A stretch of 64,000 nucleotides of DNA from Streptomyces cylindrosporus (GCF_022698165.1 NZ_JALDAY010000003.1:186001-250000); one strand, 5' to 3'; shown: positions 44,366 through 52,886, numbered from the stretch's first letter. Notes: generated from the letters alone by a model not told the origin. Made by a program: numbers and translations.

Positions 44366-45451
44366 GTGAGTCAGCGCAAGACGTCCGGCGACCCCGCCCG
44401 CGCCACCATCCGCGACGTCGCGGAGCGCGCGGGCGTCTCCGTGGCCAGCGTCTCGCGCGTCCTGTCCGGGAACTACCCGGTGTCGGAGGACCTGCGCCGC
44501 CGGGTGATGAAGGTGGTCCGGGACCTGGACTACGTCACCAACGCCCACGCCCGTTCCCTGGCCGGCGGCGGTACGCCCACGGTCGCGATCCTCATCAACA
44601 ACATCACCGGCGCGGCGTTCGCCCATGTGGCGAAGGGCGTGGAGGGTGCGGCGACCCTCCGCGGCTGGCTGTCACTGGTCGGCACGACCGGCGACGACCC
44701 GGAGCGTGAGCTGGCCCTGGTCAACCTCATGCGCCAGCAGGGCGTGGCAGCCGTCGTCCTGCTCGGCGGCGCCTACGACTACGACGAGTACCAGCTCCGC
44801 ATGGCCCGCTTCGCCCGCTCCCTCGACGCCGCGGGCTCCCACCTCGTCCTGGTCGGCCGCCCGCCGCTGGAGGGCGACGTCCCCGCCACGACCGTCGACT
44901 ACGACAACGAGGGCGGCGCCTACGCCATGGCCAGCCACCTCCTGTCGGCCGGCCACCGCAGGGTGCTGATCCTGCCCGGCCCGGCCGAACTCACCACGGC
45001 GCAGGGCAGGTTGAAGGGCGCCCGGCGGGCGTTCGAGTCGTACGGCGTGCCCTTCGATCCGGGCCTGGTCCGGTACGGCCCGTACGACGACGAGCACGGC
45101 TACGCGGCCGTCGAGACCGCCCTGCACGACACTCCGGACTTCACGGCCGTCCTCGCCGGGACGGACGTCGTGGCGGCCGGCGCGATGCAGGCGCTGCGGG
45201 CCGCGGGACTGCGCGTGCCCGACGACGTCTCCATCGTCGGCTACGACGACATCCCGCTCGCGTCCCAGCTCACGCCCCAACTCACCACCGTGCACGTGCC
45301 GTACGAGGAGATGGGCCGGGTGGCGCTGCGTGCGGTGGCCGACCGGCGCGAGGGCGGCGCGGGCCGCCGCAAGGGCGCCGACGGCGACCATCTGATCCTC
45401 GGCACCCATGTGGTCGTACGCAACTCGGTTCAGCCCCCGCCGAGGGGCTGA
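44366..45451 (+). CDS. LacI family regulator B
   Basis: A 361-residue repressor. The helix-turn-helix is at about 13-40 (ATIRDVAERAGVSVASVSRVLSG), followed by the hinge DYVTNAHARSLAGG and the effector domain (AAVVLLGGAYD, YDNEGGAYAMASHLLSAGHRRVLIL, LTTVHVPYEEMGRVALR). It is a paralog of regulator A at 30376. GTG 44366 is chosen because AAGGAG lies six bases upstream; ATG 44351 lies within or before that site. A TACGGTT half-site precedes the gene near 44320. It probably controls the flanking importer operons and dehydrogenase. Confidence 0.92.
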   Translation: MSQRKTSGDPARATIRDVAERAGVSVASVSRVLSGNYPVSEDLRRRVMKVVRDLDYVTNAHARSLAGGGTPTVAILINNITGAAFAHVAKGVEGAATLRGWLSLVGTTGDDPERELALVNLMRQQGVAAVVLLGGAYDYDEYQLRMARFARSLDAAGSHLVLVGRPPLEGDVPATTVDYDNEGGAYAMASHLLSAGHRRVLILPGPAELTTAQGRLKGARRAFESYGVPFDPGLVRYGPYDDEHGYAAVETALHDTPDFTAVLAGTDVVAAGAMQALRAAGLRVPDDVSIVGYDDIPLASQLTPQLTTVHVPYEEMGRVALRAVADRREGGAGRRKGADGDHLILGTHVVVRNSVQPPPRG

Positions 45452-45508
45452 CCGCCGCCCCCCTCGCGCCCCTAGCCCTCCGCGTCGAGAGATGTGTGCA
45501 TTCGTTTC

Positions 45509-45520
45509 GTAACCGTTTTC
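45509..45520. promoter_or_regulatory. GTAACCGTTTTC, LacI operator candidate
   Basis: Degenerate AACCGGTT-type core about 230 bp before the second importer's binding-protein gene. Confidence 0.5.
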
Positions 45521-45607
45521 CCCTCCTCACCAGCGCATTTCCACGCGTGACGTAATTATTTCCGGCATACCCCTTGCCCAAGCCGAGCAGAACCGCCTAC
45601 GTTCACG

Positions 45608-45620
45608 GCAACCGCTTACT
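45608..45620. promoter_or_regulatory. GCAACCGCTTACT, LacI operator candidate
   Basis: AACCGCTT core (45610-45617), a hybrid of the AACCGGTT and AAGCGCTT forms, 130-143 bp before ATG 45751. Confidence 0.52.
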
Positions 45621-45750
45621 ACACCTTCCGCTTGGCCGGGTCTCCGCGACCGCGAGCCGACCGGTCGTCCGGCCGCCGTTTCCGGCCGTCGCCTCCGAGC
45701 CGCCGTCCTTTCGTTCTGAGAACGCCCGATCCCCGAAGGAACAGGGTCAG

Positions 45751-47085
45751 ATGAACTTCACCAGCCCCCGGAGAAGGTTCGCCCAAGCCGCCGTCGCCGG
45801 TCTCGCGCTGACGGGTCTGCTCACCGCCTGCGGCGGTTCGGACTCGGGTGACGGCGCCAAGTCCTCCGGCCCGGTCACCCTCCCCTTCTGGGGCTGGGCC
45901 AACGGCCAGGAGGCGGTCGTGAAGGCGTTCAACGCCTCGCACAAGGACGTCAAGCTGAAGTACACCAAGGTCACCGACCAGTTGACGATGCAGAAGCAGC
46001 TGACCAACGCGGTCAAGGCGGGCAACGCGCCGTGCCTCGTGCAGAACACCGCCGAGTACGTGACGAGTTGGGTCTCGCAGGGCGCGCTCGCCGACATCAG
46101 CCAGTACGTCGACGGAAGCAAGGACAAGTTCAACCCGGGTTCGTGGGCGAGCGCGCAGGTGCAGGGCAAGAGCTACGGCGTGCCCACCAGTTCGGCCCCC
46201 AACTTCACGATCTACCGCACCGACATCTTCACCAAGTACGGCATCAAGCCCCCCACCACCTGGGACGAGTTCATAGCCGCCGGCAAGGTGCTCAAGAAGC
46301 ACGGCGTCAAGATCACCAACTACGCCGGTGAGGACCCCAGCACCCTGGAGGTGCTCGCCATGCAGGCCGGCGCCCACTGGTACACGATCGACGGCAACTC
46401 CTGGAAGGTGGACTTCCAGGACGCGGGCACCCTCAAGGCCGCCAAGGTGATCCAGGAGATCATCGACAACGACCTCAACTCCAAGCTGTCGTTCGCGGAC
46501 TACGCCGCCGTGCAGCGCAACTACGACAACGGCGGCACCGCGACCCGGCAGATCTCCACCTGGCAGATGGCCGGCATGGTGCAGAACTTCACCAAGTCCT
46601 TCGGCAAGTGGGCGCTGTCGCCCTGGCCGACGTTCCAGGGCGAGGCGGCGAAGACCCCGGCAGGCACCAACCTGACCGGCAGCGTGACCCTGGTGACCAA
46701 GCAGTGCAAGAACATCCAGCAGGCCGCCGAGGCCGCCCTGTGGATGTCCACGGACACCGGCGCGGTCAAGACGATGGCGAGCCCGACCACCGGCAACGGC
46801 GTGATGCCGGCCCTCAAGGACAGCGACTCGTACGTCGCGGACGCGATCTCCGACAAGCTGCTCGGCAAGAACTACCAGCCGGCCCAGAAGATCGTCACCG
46901 ACAGCCTGAGCACGGTCACCACCGACTGGACCTTCGGTCCGGACTGGACGGCCATGTTCACGGAGATGCAGGCCGGTTGGGCCAAGGTCGTCAACAAGCA
47001 GGAGAAGGTGACCGACCTGCTGGCGCACATGCAGGAGTGGACGGTCAAGGACCTGAAGTCCCGCGGCATCAGCGTCGAGGGCTAG
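45751..47085 (+). CDS. Sugar ABC importer 2, lipoprotein substrate-binding protein
   Basis: A 444-residue lipoprotein: basic n-region (PRRRFAQAAVAG), lipobox LLTAC with the modified Cys near residue 26, then GGSDSGDG linker. The body (VTLPFWGWANGQEAVVKAFNASHKDVKLKY, PTSSAPNFTIYRTDIFTKYGIKPPTTWDEF, KTMASPTTGNGVMPALKDSD) is the CUT1 oligosaccharide-binding fold. ATG 45751 has GAAGGA upstream; the frame is open earlier but that part lacks a signal. It opens an operon of binding protein, two permeases and a GH43 beta-xylosidase-like enzyme, so xylo- or arabino-oligosaccharides are plausible ligands. Confidence 0.92.
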   Translation: MNFTSPRRRFAQAAVAGLALTGLLTACGGSDSGDGAKSSGPVTLPFWGWANGQEAVVKAFNASHKDVKLKYTKVTDQLTMQKQLTNAVKAGNAPCLVQNTAEYVTSWVSQGALADISQYVDGSKDKFNPGSWASAQVQGKSYGVPTSSAPNFTIYRTDIFTKYGIKPPTTWDEFIAAGKVLKKHGVKITNYAGEDPSTLEVLAMQAGAHWYTIDGNSWKVDFQDAGTLKAAKVIQEIIDNDLNSKLSFADYAAVQRNYDNGGTATRQISTWQMAGMVQNFTKSFGKWALSPWPTFQGEAAKTPAGTNLTGSVTLVTKQCKNIQQAAEAALWMSTDTGAVKTMASPTTGNGVMPALKDSDSYVADAISDKLLGKNYQPAQKIVTDSLSTVTTDWTFGPDWTAMFTEMQAGWAKVVNKQEKVTDLLAHMQEWTVKDLKSRGISVEG

Positions 47086-47104
47086 AGGCCGGGGACGAGA
47101 AACG

Positions 47105-47989
47105 ATGACGCGCTCACTGCGCTGGAAGGGCGCCGCCTTCACGGTGCCCTTCCAGCTCGGCTTCGTCTTCCTGTACCTGCTTCCGATCGGGTACGCGGTC
47201 TACCAGTCCCTCTACCGTGAGCAGCAGTCCGGCCTCGGGCTCGGCGGCTCCACGGAGAGGTTCTCCGGGCTGGAAAACTACCAACAGGGCCTGACCGACT
47301 CGGCGTTCATGGGCTCGGTGCTCCGGGTGGTGCTGTTCGCGTGCGTGCAGATCCCGGTGATGCTGCTCATCAGCCTCGCACTGGCCCTGTTCCTGGACGC
47401 GCTCACCTCGAAGGTCGCGGGCCGTTTCCGCATCCTCCTCCTGGTGCCGTACATGATCCCCGGCGTGGTCGCCGCGCTCGTCTGGATCAACCTGTACAGC
47501 CCGGACGTCGGCCCGCTGACCCCGCTCGGCAAGGTCTTCGGCCTGGACTGGAACTTCTTCGCGCCGTCCATGGTGTGGCCGTCCATCGGCAACCTGCTCA
47601 CCTGGCACGGGGTCGGCTACAACATGGTGATCATCTACTCGGCGCTCCAGGGCGTCCCGCGCGAGCTGTTCGAGGCGGCGCGGCTCGACGGCGCGTCCGA
47701 GCGGCGGATCGCGCTCAGCATCAAGATCCCTTACGTGCGCGGCGCGTTGGTCCTCACCGGCATGCTGTCGATCATCCAGATGCTGCAGATCTTCAACGAG
47801 CCCGCGCTGTTCAGGAACATCACCCCGCAGACGGTCAGCGACAGCTTCACCCCGATCATGATCATCTACAACCAGGCGTTCAACGCCGGCAACTACCACT
47901 ACGCCGCGGCCCTTTCGGTGCTGCTCGCGCTGATCCTCGGCGTCGCCTCCTTCCTCTTCTACCGGCTGACCTCGAGGGAGGCCGACTGA
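47105..47989 (+). CDS. Sugar ABC importer 2, permease (MalF/UgpA type)
   Basis: A 294-residue permease with six membrane segments; the EAA loop is ELFEAARLDGASERRIALSIKIPYVRG. It begins 19 bp after the binding-protein stop with a GGGGACGAG-type ribosome site. Its TGA shares one base with the ATG of the next permease (TGATG), showing coupling. Confidence 0.93.
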   Translation: MTRSLRWKGAAFTVPFQLGFVFLYLLPIGYAVYQSLYREQQSGLGLGGSTERFSGLENYQQGLTDSAFMGSVLRVVLFACVQIPVMLLISLALALFLDALTSKVAGRFRILLLVPYMIPGVVAALVWINLYSPDVGPLTPLGKVFGLDWNFFAPSMVWPSIGNLLTWHGVGYNMVIIYSALQGVPRELFEAARLDGASERRIALSIKIPYVRGALVLTGMLSIIQMLQIFNEPALFRNITPQTVSDSFTPIMIIYNQAFNAGNYHYAAALSVLLALILGVASFLFYRLTSREAD

Positions 47990-48894
47990 TGACGCTCACC
48001 GAAGAACGCGCCAAGCCGCACACGGTACGGCGTCTGACCCGCCCCGACCCGGCCGGCCGCACCCGCGGCGGCCAGCGCTTCCTGCTGGTCGGCCTGACCT
48101 TGGCAAGCGTTTACAGCCTGTTTCCCGTCTGGTGGCTGATCGTCGCCTCGACCAAGGACCGCACGGGGCTGTACCAGTCGAACGGCCTGTGGTTCTCCGG
48201 CTGGCACCTCTGGGACAACCTGCACCAGTTGTTCACCTACGAGGACGGCATCTTCCTGCGCTGGACCGCGAACTCCTTCCTGTACGCCGGAGTCGGGTCC
48301 CTCGGCGGCACGCTGCTCGCCCTCGCAACCGGTTACGGCCTCGCCCGCTTCCAATTCCCGGGCCGCAACCTGGTGTTCGCGTGCGTGGTGGGCTCGTTCC
48401 TGATCCCGATCGCCCTGCTCACGCTCCCCCTCTATCTGCTGTTCTCGGAGATCGGCCTGGTCGACACGCCCTGGGCGATGCTGATCCCCTGCCTGATCAA
48501 CCCGTTCAGCGTCTACCTCGCGAAGGTCTACACCGAGGCGACGATCCCGTACGAGCTTCTCGAGGCCGCCCGGATCGACGGCGCCGGCGAACTGCGCATC
48601 TTCTTCAGCATCGTGCTGCGGATGATGACGACGGGCGGCGCGACGGTCTTCCTCCTCGCCTTCGTCAACACCTGGAACGCGTTCTTCCTCCCGCTCACCG
48701 TGCTGCGCGGCGAGGAGAACTGGACCCTCAACCTGGGGTTGTACAACTGGTCCGGAAAACGCCTGGAATCCGGTGTCGACCTGACCAGCCTCGTCCTGAC
48801 CGGCGCACTGCTCTCCATCGTCCCGATGGCGATCATGATGGTCGCCATGCGCCGCTACTGGCGCACCGGCGTCACGCTCGGGGCCCTCAAGTGA
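47989..48894 (+). CDS. Sugar ABC importer 2, permease (MalG type)
   Basis: A 301-residue permease with six membrane segments and the EAA loop ELLEAARIDGAGELRIFFSIVLRMM. It ends in RYWRTGVTLGALK, the usual MalG-type tail. As in the other importer, no ATPase gene is linked, so a shared MsiK-type ATPase elsewhere must serve it. The stop overlaps the GTG of the GH43 gene (GTGA). Confidence 0.93.
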   Translation: MTLTEERAKPHTVRRLTRPDPAGRTRGGQRFLLVGLTLASVYSLFPVWWLIVASTKDRTGLYQSNGLWFSGWHLWDNLHQLFTYEDGIFLRWTANSFLYAGVGSLGGTLLALATGYGLARFQFPGRNLVFACVVGSFLIPIALLTLPLYLLFSEIGLVDTPWAMLIPCLINPFSVYLAKVYTEATIPYELLEAARIDGAGELRIFFSIVLRMMTTGGATVFLLAFVNTWNAFFLPLTVLRGEENWTLNLGLYNWSGKRLESGVDLTSLVLTGALLSIVPMAIMMVAMRRYWRTGVTLGALK

Positions 48895-50489
48895 CGCTGC
48901 TGCACAACCCCGTCATCCGTGGCTTCGCCCCCGACCCCTCGATGGTCCGGGTGGGCGACTGCTACTACGTGGCGACCAGTTCCTTCGAGTGGTTCCCGAC
49001 GATCCCGATCCACCGCTCCCGCGACCTCGCGCACTGGGAGTACGCGGGCCATGTCGAGGGCGCGGCCCCCGGCGGCTCGCTGGCCGGGGTCCCCGACTCG
49101 GGCGGCATCTGGGCACCCTCGCTGAGCTGGGACGGCGAGCGGTTCTGGGTGGTGTACGCGATCGTGCGGTCGGTCGGGACGCCGTACTTCGACACGGACG
49201 TGTACGGCAGTACGGCCACCGACGTGAGCGGCCGGTGGACAACCCCGCGCCGCATCCCGAGCCACGGCTTCGACCCCTCCCTCTTCCACGACGACGGCCG
49301 GCTCTGGCTGCTCAACCTCCAGAACGACCACCGCCCAGGCGGCAGCCGTTTCGCGGGGATCGTCCTGACCGAACTGGACCCCGGGACCCTCGCGCCCGTC
49401 GGTGGCACCCACCTCCTCCTCCAGCACGAACAGCTCGTCGAGGGGCCGAAGTTGCTACGCAGGGACGGCTGGTACTACCTGGTGCTGGCGGAGGGTGGAA
49501 CCGGTTTCGAGCACGGTGTACGGGTCGCCCGCAGCCGCGCGCTCACCGGCCCGTACGAGCTCGACGACCGCCCGCTGCTGACCTCACGGGACGATCCGTC
49601 ACTGCCGCTGCAGAAGGCCGGACACGGCGAGCTGGTCCAAACCCCCTCCGGGCACTGGGTGTTGAGCCACCTCGCGGCCCGCCCGCTGCACACCCCGGCC
49701 GGACCGCGCTGCACCCTCGGCCGGGAGACCGCGATCCAGCCGGTCGCCTGGGACACGGACGGGTGGCCCCGGCTGGCGCACGGCGGGCATCATCCCGCGG
49801 TCGAGGTCGACGTACCGACTCCACCGGCGCACAGCGCAGTTGCGCCATCAGCCGTCCCCGTCGAGCCGTCGGGCCGGCCGTGGTGCACCCTCCGTGCGGC
49901 CCCCGACCCGTCCTGGGCCGACACCACCAGCCGTCCCGGCTGGATCCGGCTGCGCGGCCGGCACGGGCCCGAGTCGCGGTGGGCGCACAGTCTCCTGGCC
50001 CGGCGGATCACCGAGCACCGTGCGGAGGCGGAGGTCACCATGGAGGCCGCACCCCGCACGTTCACCCAGGCCGCCGGGCTGGTCCTCTGGTACGACACCG
50101 AGGTGTATCTGAGCCTCGACGTGACGTGGGCGGAGCCGGAGGGGGAAGGGCAGCACGGCCAGCAGTGGCAGGATCCCCGGGCCGGGCGCACCGTGCTCAG
50201 CCTGACGGAGCGCGACGAGGACGGCATCCGGCAGGCGGCGCTGGTCGAGATCGGGACCGACGCCCCGCTCACCCTGGGCGCGACGATCGACGGCGCCGAG
50301 GCGCGTTTCTGGTACGTACGGGACGGGGTGCGTACGCCGGTCGGCCCGCCCCTCGACTTCGCGCGGCTGTCCGACGACCACGGCTCCAGGCTGCGCTTCA
50401 CCGGGGCGATGGCGGGCATCCACGCCGTGGACCTCGTCGGTGCCGAACTCATCGCCGACTTCACGGGGTTCCGGCTGACCTGCCGCTGA
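48891..50489 (+). CDS. GH43 (subfamily 11-like) beta-xylosidase / arabinofuranosidase
   Basis: A 532-residue enzyme with no signal peptide, so it acts on imported oligosaccharides in the cytoplasm. The propeller domain begins LLHNPVIRGFAPDPSMVRVGDCYYVATSSFEWFP, with catalytic base Asp15; the modulating Asp is in SHGFDPSLFHDDG and the general acid Glu in EQLVEGPKLLR. The C-terminal 200 residues form the beta-sandwich typical of GH43 beta-xylosidases (FTQAAGLVLWYDTEVYLSLDVTWAE). GTG 48891 overlaps the permease stop by four bases. The clear link to the importer indicates xylan or arabinoxylan side-product use alongside pectin. Confidence 0.92.
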   Translation: MTLLHNPVIRGFAPDPSMVRVGDCYYVATSSFEWFPTIPIHRSRDLAHWEYAGHVEGAAPGGSLAGVPDSGGIWAPSLSWDGERFWVVYAIVRSVGTPYFDTDVYGSTATDVSGRWTTPRRIPSHGFDPSLFHDDGRLWLLNLQNDHRPGGSRFAGIVLTELDPGTLAPVGGTHLLLQHEQLVEGPKLLRRDGWYYLVLAEGGTGFEHGVRVARSRALTGPYELDDRPLLTSRDDPSLPLQKAGHGELVQTPSGHWVLSHLAARPLHTPAGPRCTLGRETAIQPVAWDTDGWPRLAHGGHHPAVEVDVPTPPAHSAVAPSAVPVEPSGRPWCTLRAAPDPSWADTTSRPGWIRLRGRHGPESRWAHSLLARRITEHRAEAEVTMEAAPRTFTQAAGLVLWYDTEVYLSLDVTWAEPEGEGQHGQQWQDPRAGRTVLSLTERDEDGIRQAALVEIGTDAPLTLGATIDGAEARFWYVRDGVRTPVGPPLDFARLSDDHGSRLRFTGAMAGIHAVDLVGAELIADFTGFRLTCR

Positions 50490-50609
50490 CGATCACGAGG
50501 GTCGGCTCACCAACGACAGCCACCGTGTTCGAAGTTTCGAAAGTCCCGGGCCGATCGAGCCTGCGAAGTCCGACCTCTTCCCGGCGCCCTGCGGTGAACC
50601 TAGGGTAGG

Positions 50610-50617
50610 AAGCGCTT
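50610..50617. promoter_or_regulatory. AAGCGCTT palindrome, LacI operator candidate
   Basis: Found as GGAAGCGCTTAC, 83-90 bp before the start of LacI C. A -10-like TAGGGT (50601-50606) lies just upstream. Confidence 0.6.
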
Positions 50618-50620
50618 ACT

Positions 50621-50668
50621 GTTTCTGTGTTGGTCGAAACTGTTTCTGTGCTGGTCGAAACTTTCGAC
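50621..50668. promoter_or_regulatory. Two 21-bp direct repeats ending in GTCGAAACTTTCGAC
   Basis: Copies at 50621-50641 and 50642-50662 differ at one base and each contains GTTTC-N10-GAAAC. The second copy runs into GTCGAAA-C-TTTCGAC (50654-50668), a perfect dyad matching the CGAAA-N-TTTCG element reported before actinomycete xylanase genes. It lies 32 bp before ATG 50700, ideal for autoregulation by LacI C. Confidence 0.75.
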
Positions 50669-50699
50669 GGCCCTCGGGCGGGCCGGAGAGGTGGTTTTG

Positions 50700-51743
50700 A
50701 TGGTTCGTACCGGGAGTGCCAGCGTGGCCGCCGGTCCGACGCTGGCCGTAGTGGCCCGTGAGGCCGGGGTGTCGGTGCCGACCGCGTCGAAGGTGGTCAA
50801 CGGCCGCGAGGACGTGGCGCCGGAGACGCGCCGCCGGGTGACCGAGGCGCTGGACCGGCTCGGCTATGTCCGCAGACCCCGGTTCGACGCGGCGAAGGTG
50901 CCCGGTCTGGTGGACTTGGTGGTGCATTCGCTCGACAGCTCCTGGTCGGGGGCGGTGCTGCACGGGGTGGAGGCGGCGGCGCACGACGCGGGTCTGGAGG
51001 TCGTGGTCTCGGCCGGGCTGAACCGGACGCGGGGTGCGCGGCCGGAGCGGGGCTGGCTGGACAAGCTGATCGCGCGGGGCTCGTCGGGGGTGCTGTTCAA
51101 CCTGGCCGAGCTGACGCCTTCGCAGCACGGCTGGCTGGACCAGCACCGCATCCCGTACGTCCTGATCGACCCGGTGCTGGAGCCGCCGCCGGGGGTGGTG
51201 TCGGTCGGCGCGGCGAACTGGCAGGGCGGGGTGACGGCCACCGAGCATCTGCTCTCGCTGGGTCATGAGCGGATCGCGGTGATCGCGGGTCATCAGCGCA
51301 AGATGTGCAGCAGTGCGCGGGTGGCCGGCTACCGCTCGGCACTCGCGTCGGCGGGCGTCCGCCACCGTGGCGAATACGTCCGGCACGCCGGTTTCGACGA
51401 GTCCGTGGCCCGCCGCCGGATGCTGGACCTGCTCGACCTGCGCGAGCCGCCGACGGCGGTGTTCGTGTGCTCGGACCGGATGACGCTGGGCGTCTACGAG
51501 GCGCTGGCCGAGCGGGGGTTGAGGATCCCGGACGACATCAGCGTCGTCGGCTTCGACGACCTCCCGGAGTCCCGCTGGATCACACCGGCCCTCACCACGG
51601 TCCGCCAGCCCCTCTCGGAGATGGCGGCGACAGCCCTCCACCTCCTGGTCCGCATGATGGACGGCGACCGCCCGGAGGGCACCCGCACGGAACTCTCCAC
51701 CCGCCTGGTGGAACGCGCGAGCACGGCCCGCCCGCGTGTCTAG
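50700..51743 (+). CDS. LacI family regulator C (xylan/BxlR-like)
   Basis: A 347-residue repressor, distant from regulators A and B. The helix-turn-helix is GPTLAVVAREAGVSVPTASKVVNGRED (about 12-38), with TASKVVNG replacing the more usual TVSRVLNG. The effector domain has GVLFNLAELTPSQHGWLDQ, ANWQGGVTATEHLLSLGHERIAVIAG and FVCSDRMTLGVYEALAERGLRIPDDISVVGFDDLPESRWITPALTTVRQPL. ATG 50700 follows GGAGAGG by nine bases. The CGAAACTTTCG dyad upstream and the GH43 beta-xylosidase gene behind it suggest a xylo-oligosaccharide response. The last eight bases overlap the next gene. Confidence 0.9.
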   Translation: MVRTGSASVAAGPTLAVVAREAGVSVPTASKVVNGREDVAPETRRRVTEALDRLGYVRRPRFDAAKVPGLVDLVVHSLDSSWSGAVLHGVEAAAHDAGLEVVVSAGLNRTRGARPERGWLDKLIARGSSGVLFNLAELTPSQHGWLDQHRIPYVLIDPVLEPPPGVVSVGAANWQGGVTATEHLLSLGHERIAVIAGHQRKMCSSARVAGYRSALASAGVRHRGEYVRHAGFDESVARRRMLDLLDLREPPTAVFVCSDRMTLGVYEALAERGLRIPDDISVVGFDDLPESRWITPALTTVRQPLSEMAATALHLLVRMMDGDRPEGTRTELSTRLVERASTARPRV

Positions 51744-52227
51744 GGTGGACGGTGCGGGTGGGGAGTACACGATCCGCTACGGCTGGAACGGGCCCGCGAC
51801 ACGCGGCATGGCGACCATGGCGCTGGTCCTGCTGGCGAGTCTCGTCCCGGGCGCCATACCCCCGGCCGAAAGCTGGGTCAGGGTCCTCTTATGGCTCGTC
51901 GCCGGGCCGATCTTCCTGGTGATGGCCGTGCAGCTCTCCTTCCACCACCCCGCCCTGCTGATCGGGCCGAACGGCATCACCCTGGGTTTTCCGCTGTTCC
52001 TGCGCAGGCGACGGTTCCTGCCCTGGTCGGCGATCTCCGCCATGGGCCTCGACCGGGGCAGGTTGGGGAAGACCGTGCTCTCGATCGTGTGGTTCGAGTC
52101 GGCGTCCGCACCCGCGCCGGCCGTGGCGGAGGCGGACCTCACCAACTGCCGGGTGGACCTCGCCCGTTTCAGGGGAATGGTCGACGAGTACGCCCCGGAC
52201 GTCCGCCTCTTCGTAGAGCTCGGCTAA
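51736..52227 (+). CDS. Small membrane protein with bPH-like domain, contains TTA codon
   Basis: A 163-residue protein of unknown role. Two membrane segments (ATMALVLLASLVPGAI and VRVLLWLVAGPIFLVMAV) are followed by a strand-rich part (HHPALLIGPNGITLGFPLFLRRRRFLPWSAISAMGLDRGRLGKTVL) resembling bacterial PH-like (YdbT/bPH) domains, though the match is weak. Codon 52 (51889-51891) is TTA, implying bldA dependence. GTG 51736 overlaps the LacI gene by eight bases; GTG 51745 is an alternative. Its stop interlocks with that of the convergent ThuA-like gene (CTAA). Confidence 0.65.
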   Translation: MSRVDGAGGEYTIRYGWNGPATRGMATMALVLLASLVPGAIPPAESWVRVLLWLVAGPIFLVMAVQLSFHHPALLIGPNGITLGFPLFLRRRRFLPWSAISAMGLDRGRLGKTVLSIVWFESASAPAPAVAEADLTNCRVDLARFRGMVDEYAPDVRLFVELG

Positions 52228-52874
52228 CTGCCGGTCCGGGCCGCCCAGTTGATCCCGCCGAGCAGGTGGCCCCGGAAGTCCGGGTCCTCGTAGGCCTCCA
52301 CCGCGTGGCCGAGGGCGGTGTAGAAGACCCTGCCCTCGCCCTGTTCGCGACACCAGACCAGGGGGTGGTCGGCACCCATGCCGCCGCCCTCGTACGACGT
52401 CTCGTCGGCCGTGGCCAGCACGCGCGCCGAGCCACGGGAGTTGGTGCGGAAGTCGTACCACTCGTCGGTGAACTCCCAGACGGCGGGCAGGTGTCGGGTG
52501 GCGGGGTGGGTGTGGTCCTCGATGACGGCCTTGCCCGGCTGGTACTCGGGGTGCCGGGCGAAGCGGGCGCCCAGCAGCTCCCCGTAGTACGGCCACTCGT
52601 ACTCGGTGCAGGCGGCGGCGTGCACCCCTACGAAACCGCCGCCCGCCGCCATGTATCCGGCGAGCCGCTCCCGTCCCGCCGGGGTGAGCACCTCCCCGCT
52701 GGTGGAGAGGAAGACGACGGCGGCGTACGCGTCGAGGGGTCCTTCGAGGTCTCCCGGGTCCTCGCTGTGGTCCACGGCGAAGTCCCCGAGGGTGCGCACG
52801 GCGTCGACCGCGGCGGGGATGGAGTCGTGGCGGTAGCCGGTGGTACGGGTGTAGACAAGAAGTCGGTGAGCCAT
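52224..52874 (-). CDS. ThuA-like domain protein
   Basis: A 216-residue class I glutamine amidotransferase-fold protein of the ThuA (trehalose utilisation) family. Typical blocks are RLLVYTRTTGYRHDSIPAAVD, VVFLSTSGEVLTPAGRERLAGYMAAGGGFVGVHAA, EWPYYGELLGARFARHPEYQ, and the C-terminal GRVFYTALGHAVEAYEDPDFRGHLLGGINWA. The exact reaction is unknown; related proteins occur in sugar utilisation loci. A TAGGCT hexamer six bases before ATG 52874 and the absence of a ribosome site suggest a leaderless transcript. The stop codon overlaps that of the convergent gene by three bases. Confidence 0.9.
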   Translation of the reverse strand: MAHRLLVYTRTTGYRHDSIPAAVDAVRTLGDFAVDHSEDPGDLEGPLDAYAAVVFLSTSGEVLTPAGRERLAGYMAAGGGFVGVHAAACTEYEWPYYGELLGARFARHPEYQPGKAVIEDHTHPATRHLPAVWEFTDEWYDFRTNSRGSARVLATADETSYEGGGMGADHPLVWCREQGEGRVFYTALGHAVEAYEDPDFRGHLLGGINWAARTGS

Positions 52875-52880
52875 GGCCCG

Positions 52881-52886
52881 AGCCTA
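52881..52886 (-). promoter_or_regulatory. TAGGCT -10-like hexamer, leaderless start of the ThuA-like gene
   Basis: On the - strand it ends six bases before ATG 52874, the same spacing as at 29243, 55463, 56403 and 58422. Confidence 0.55.

Noticed and set aside
48327..48334. AACCGGTT inside the MalG-type permease gene; another at 49499-49506 inside GH43
   Set aside because: Both lie within coding sequence, far from promoters, and their codons are ordinary; probably fortuitous.
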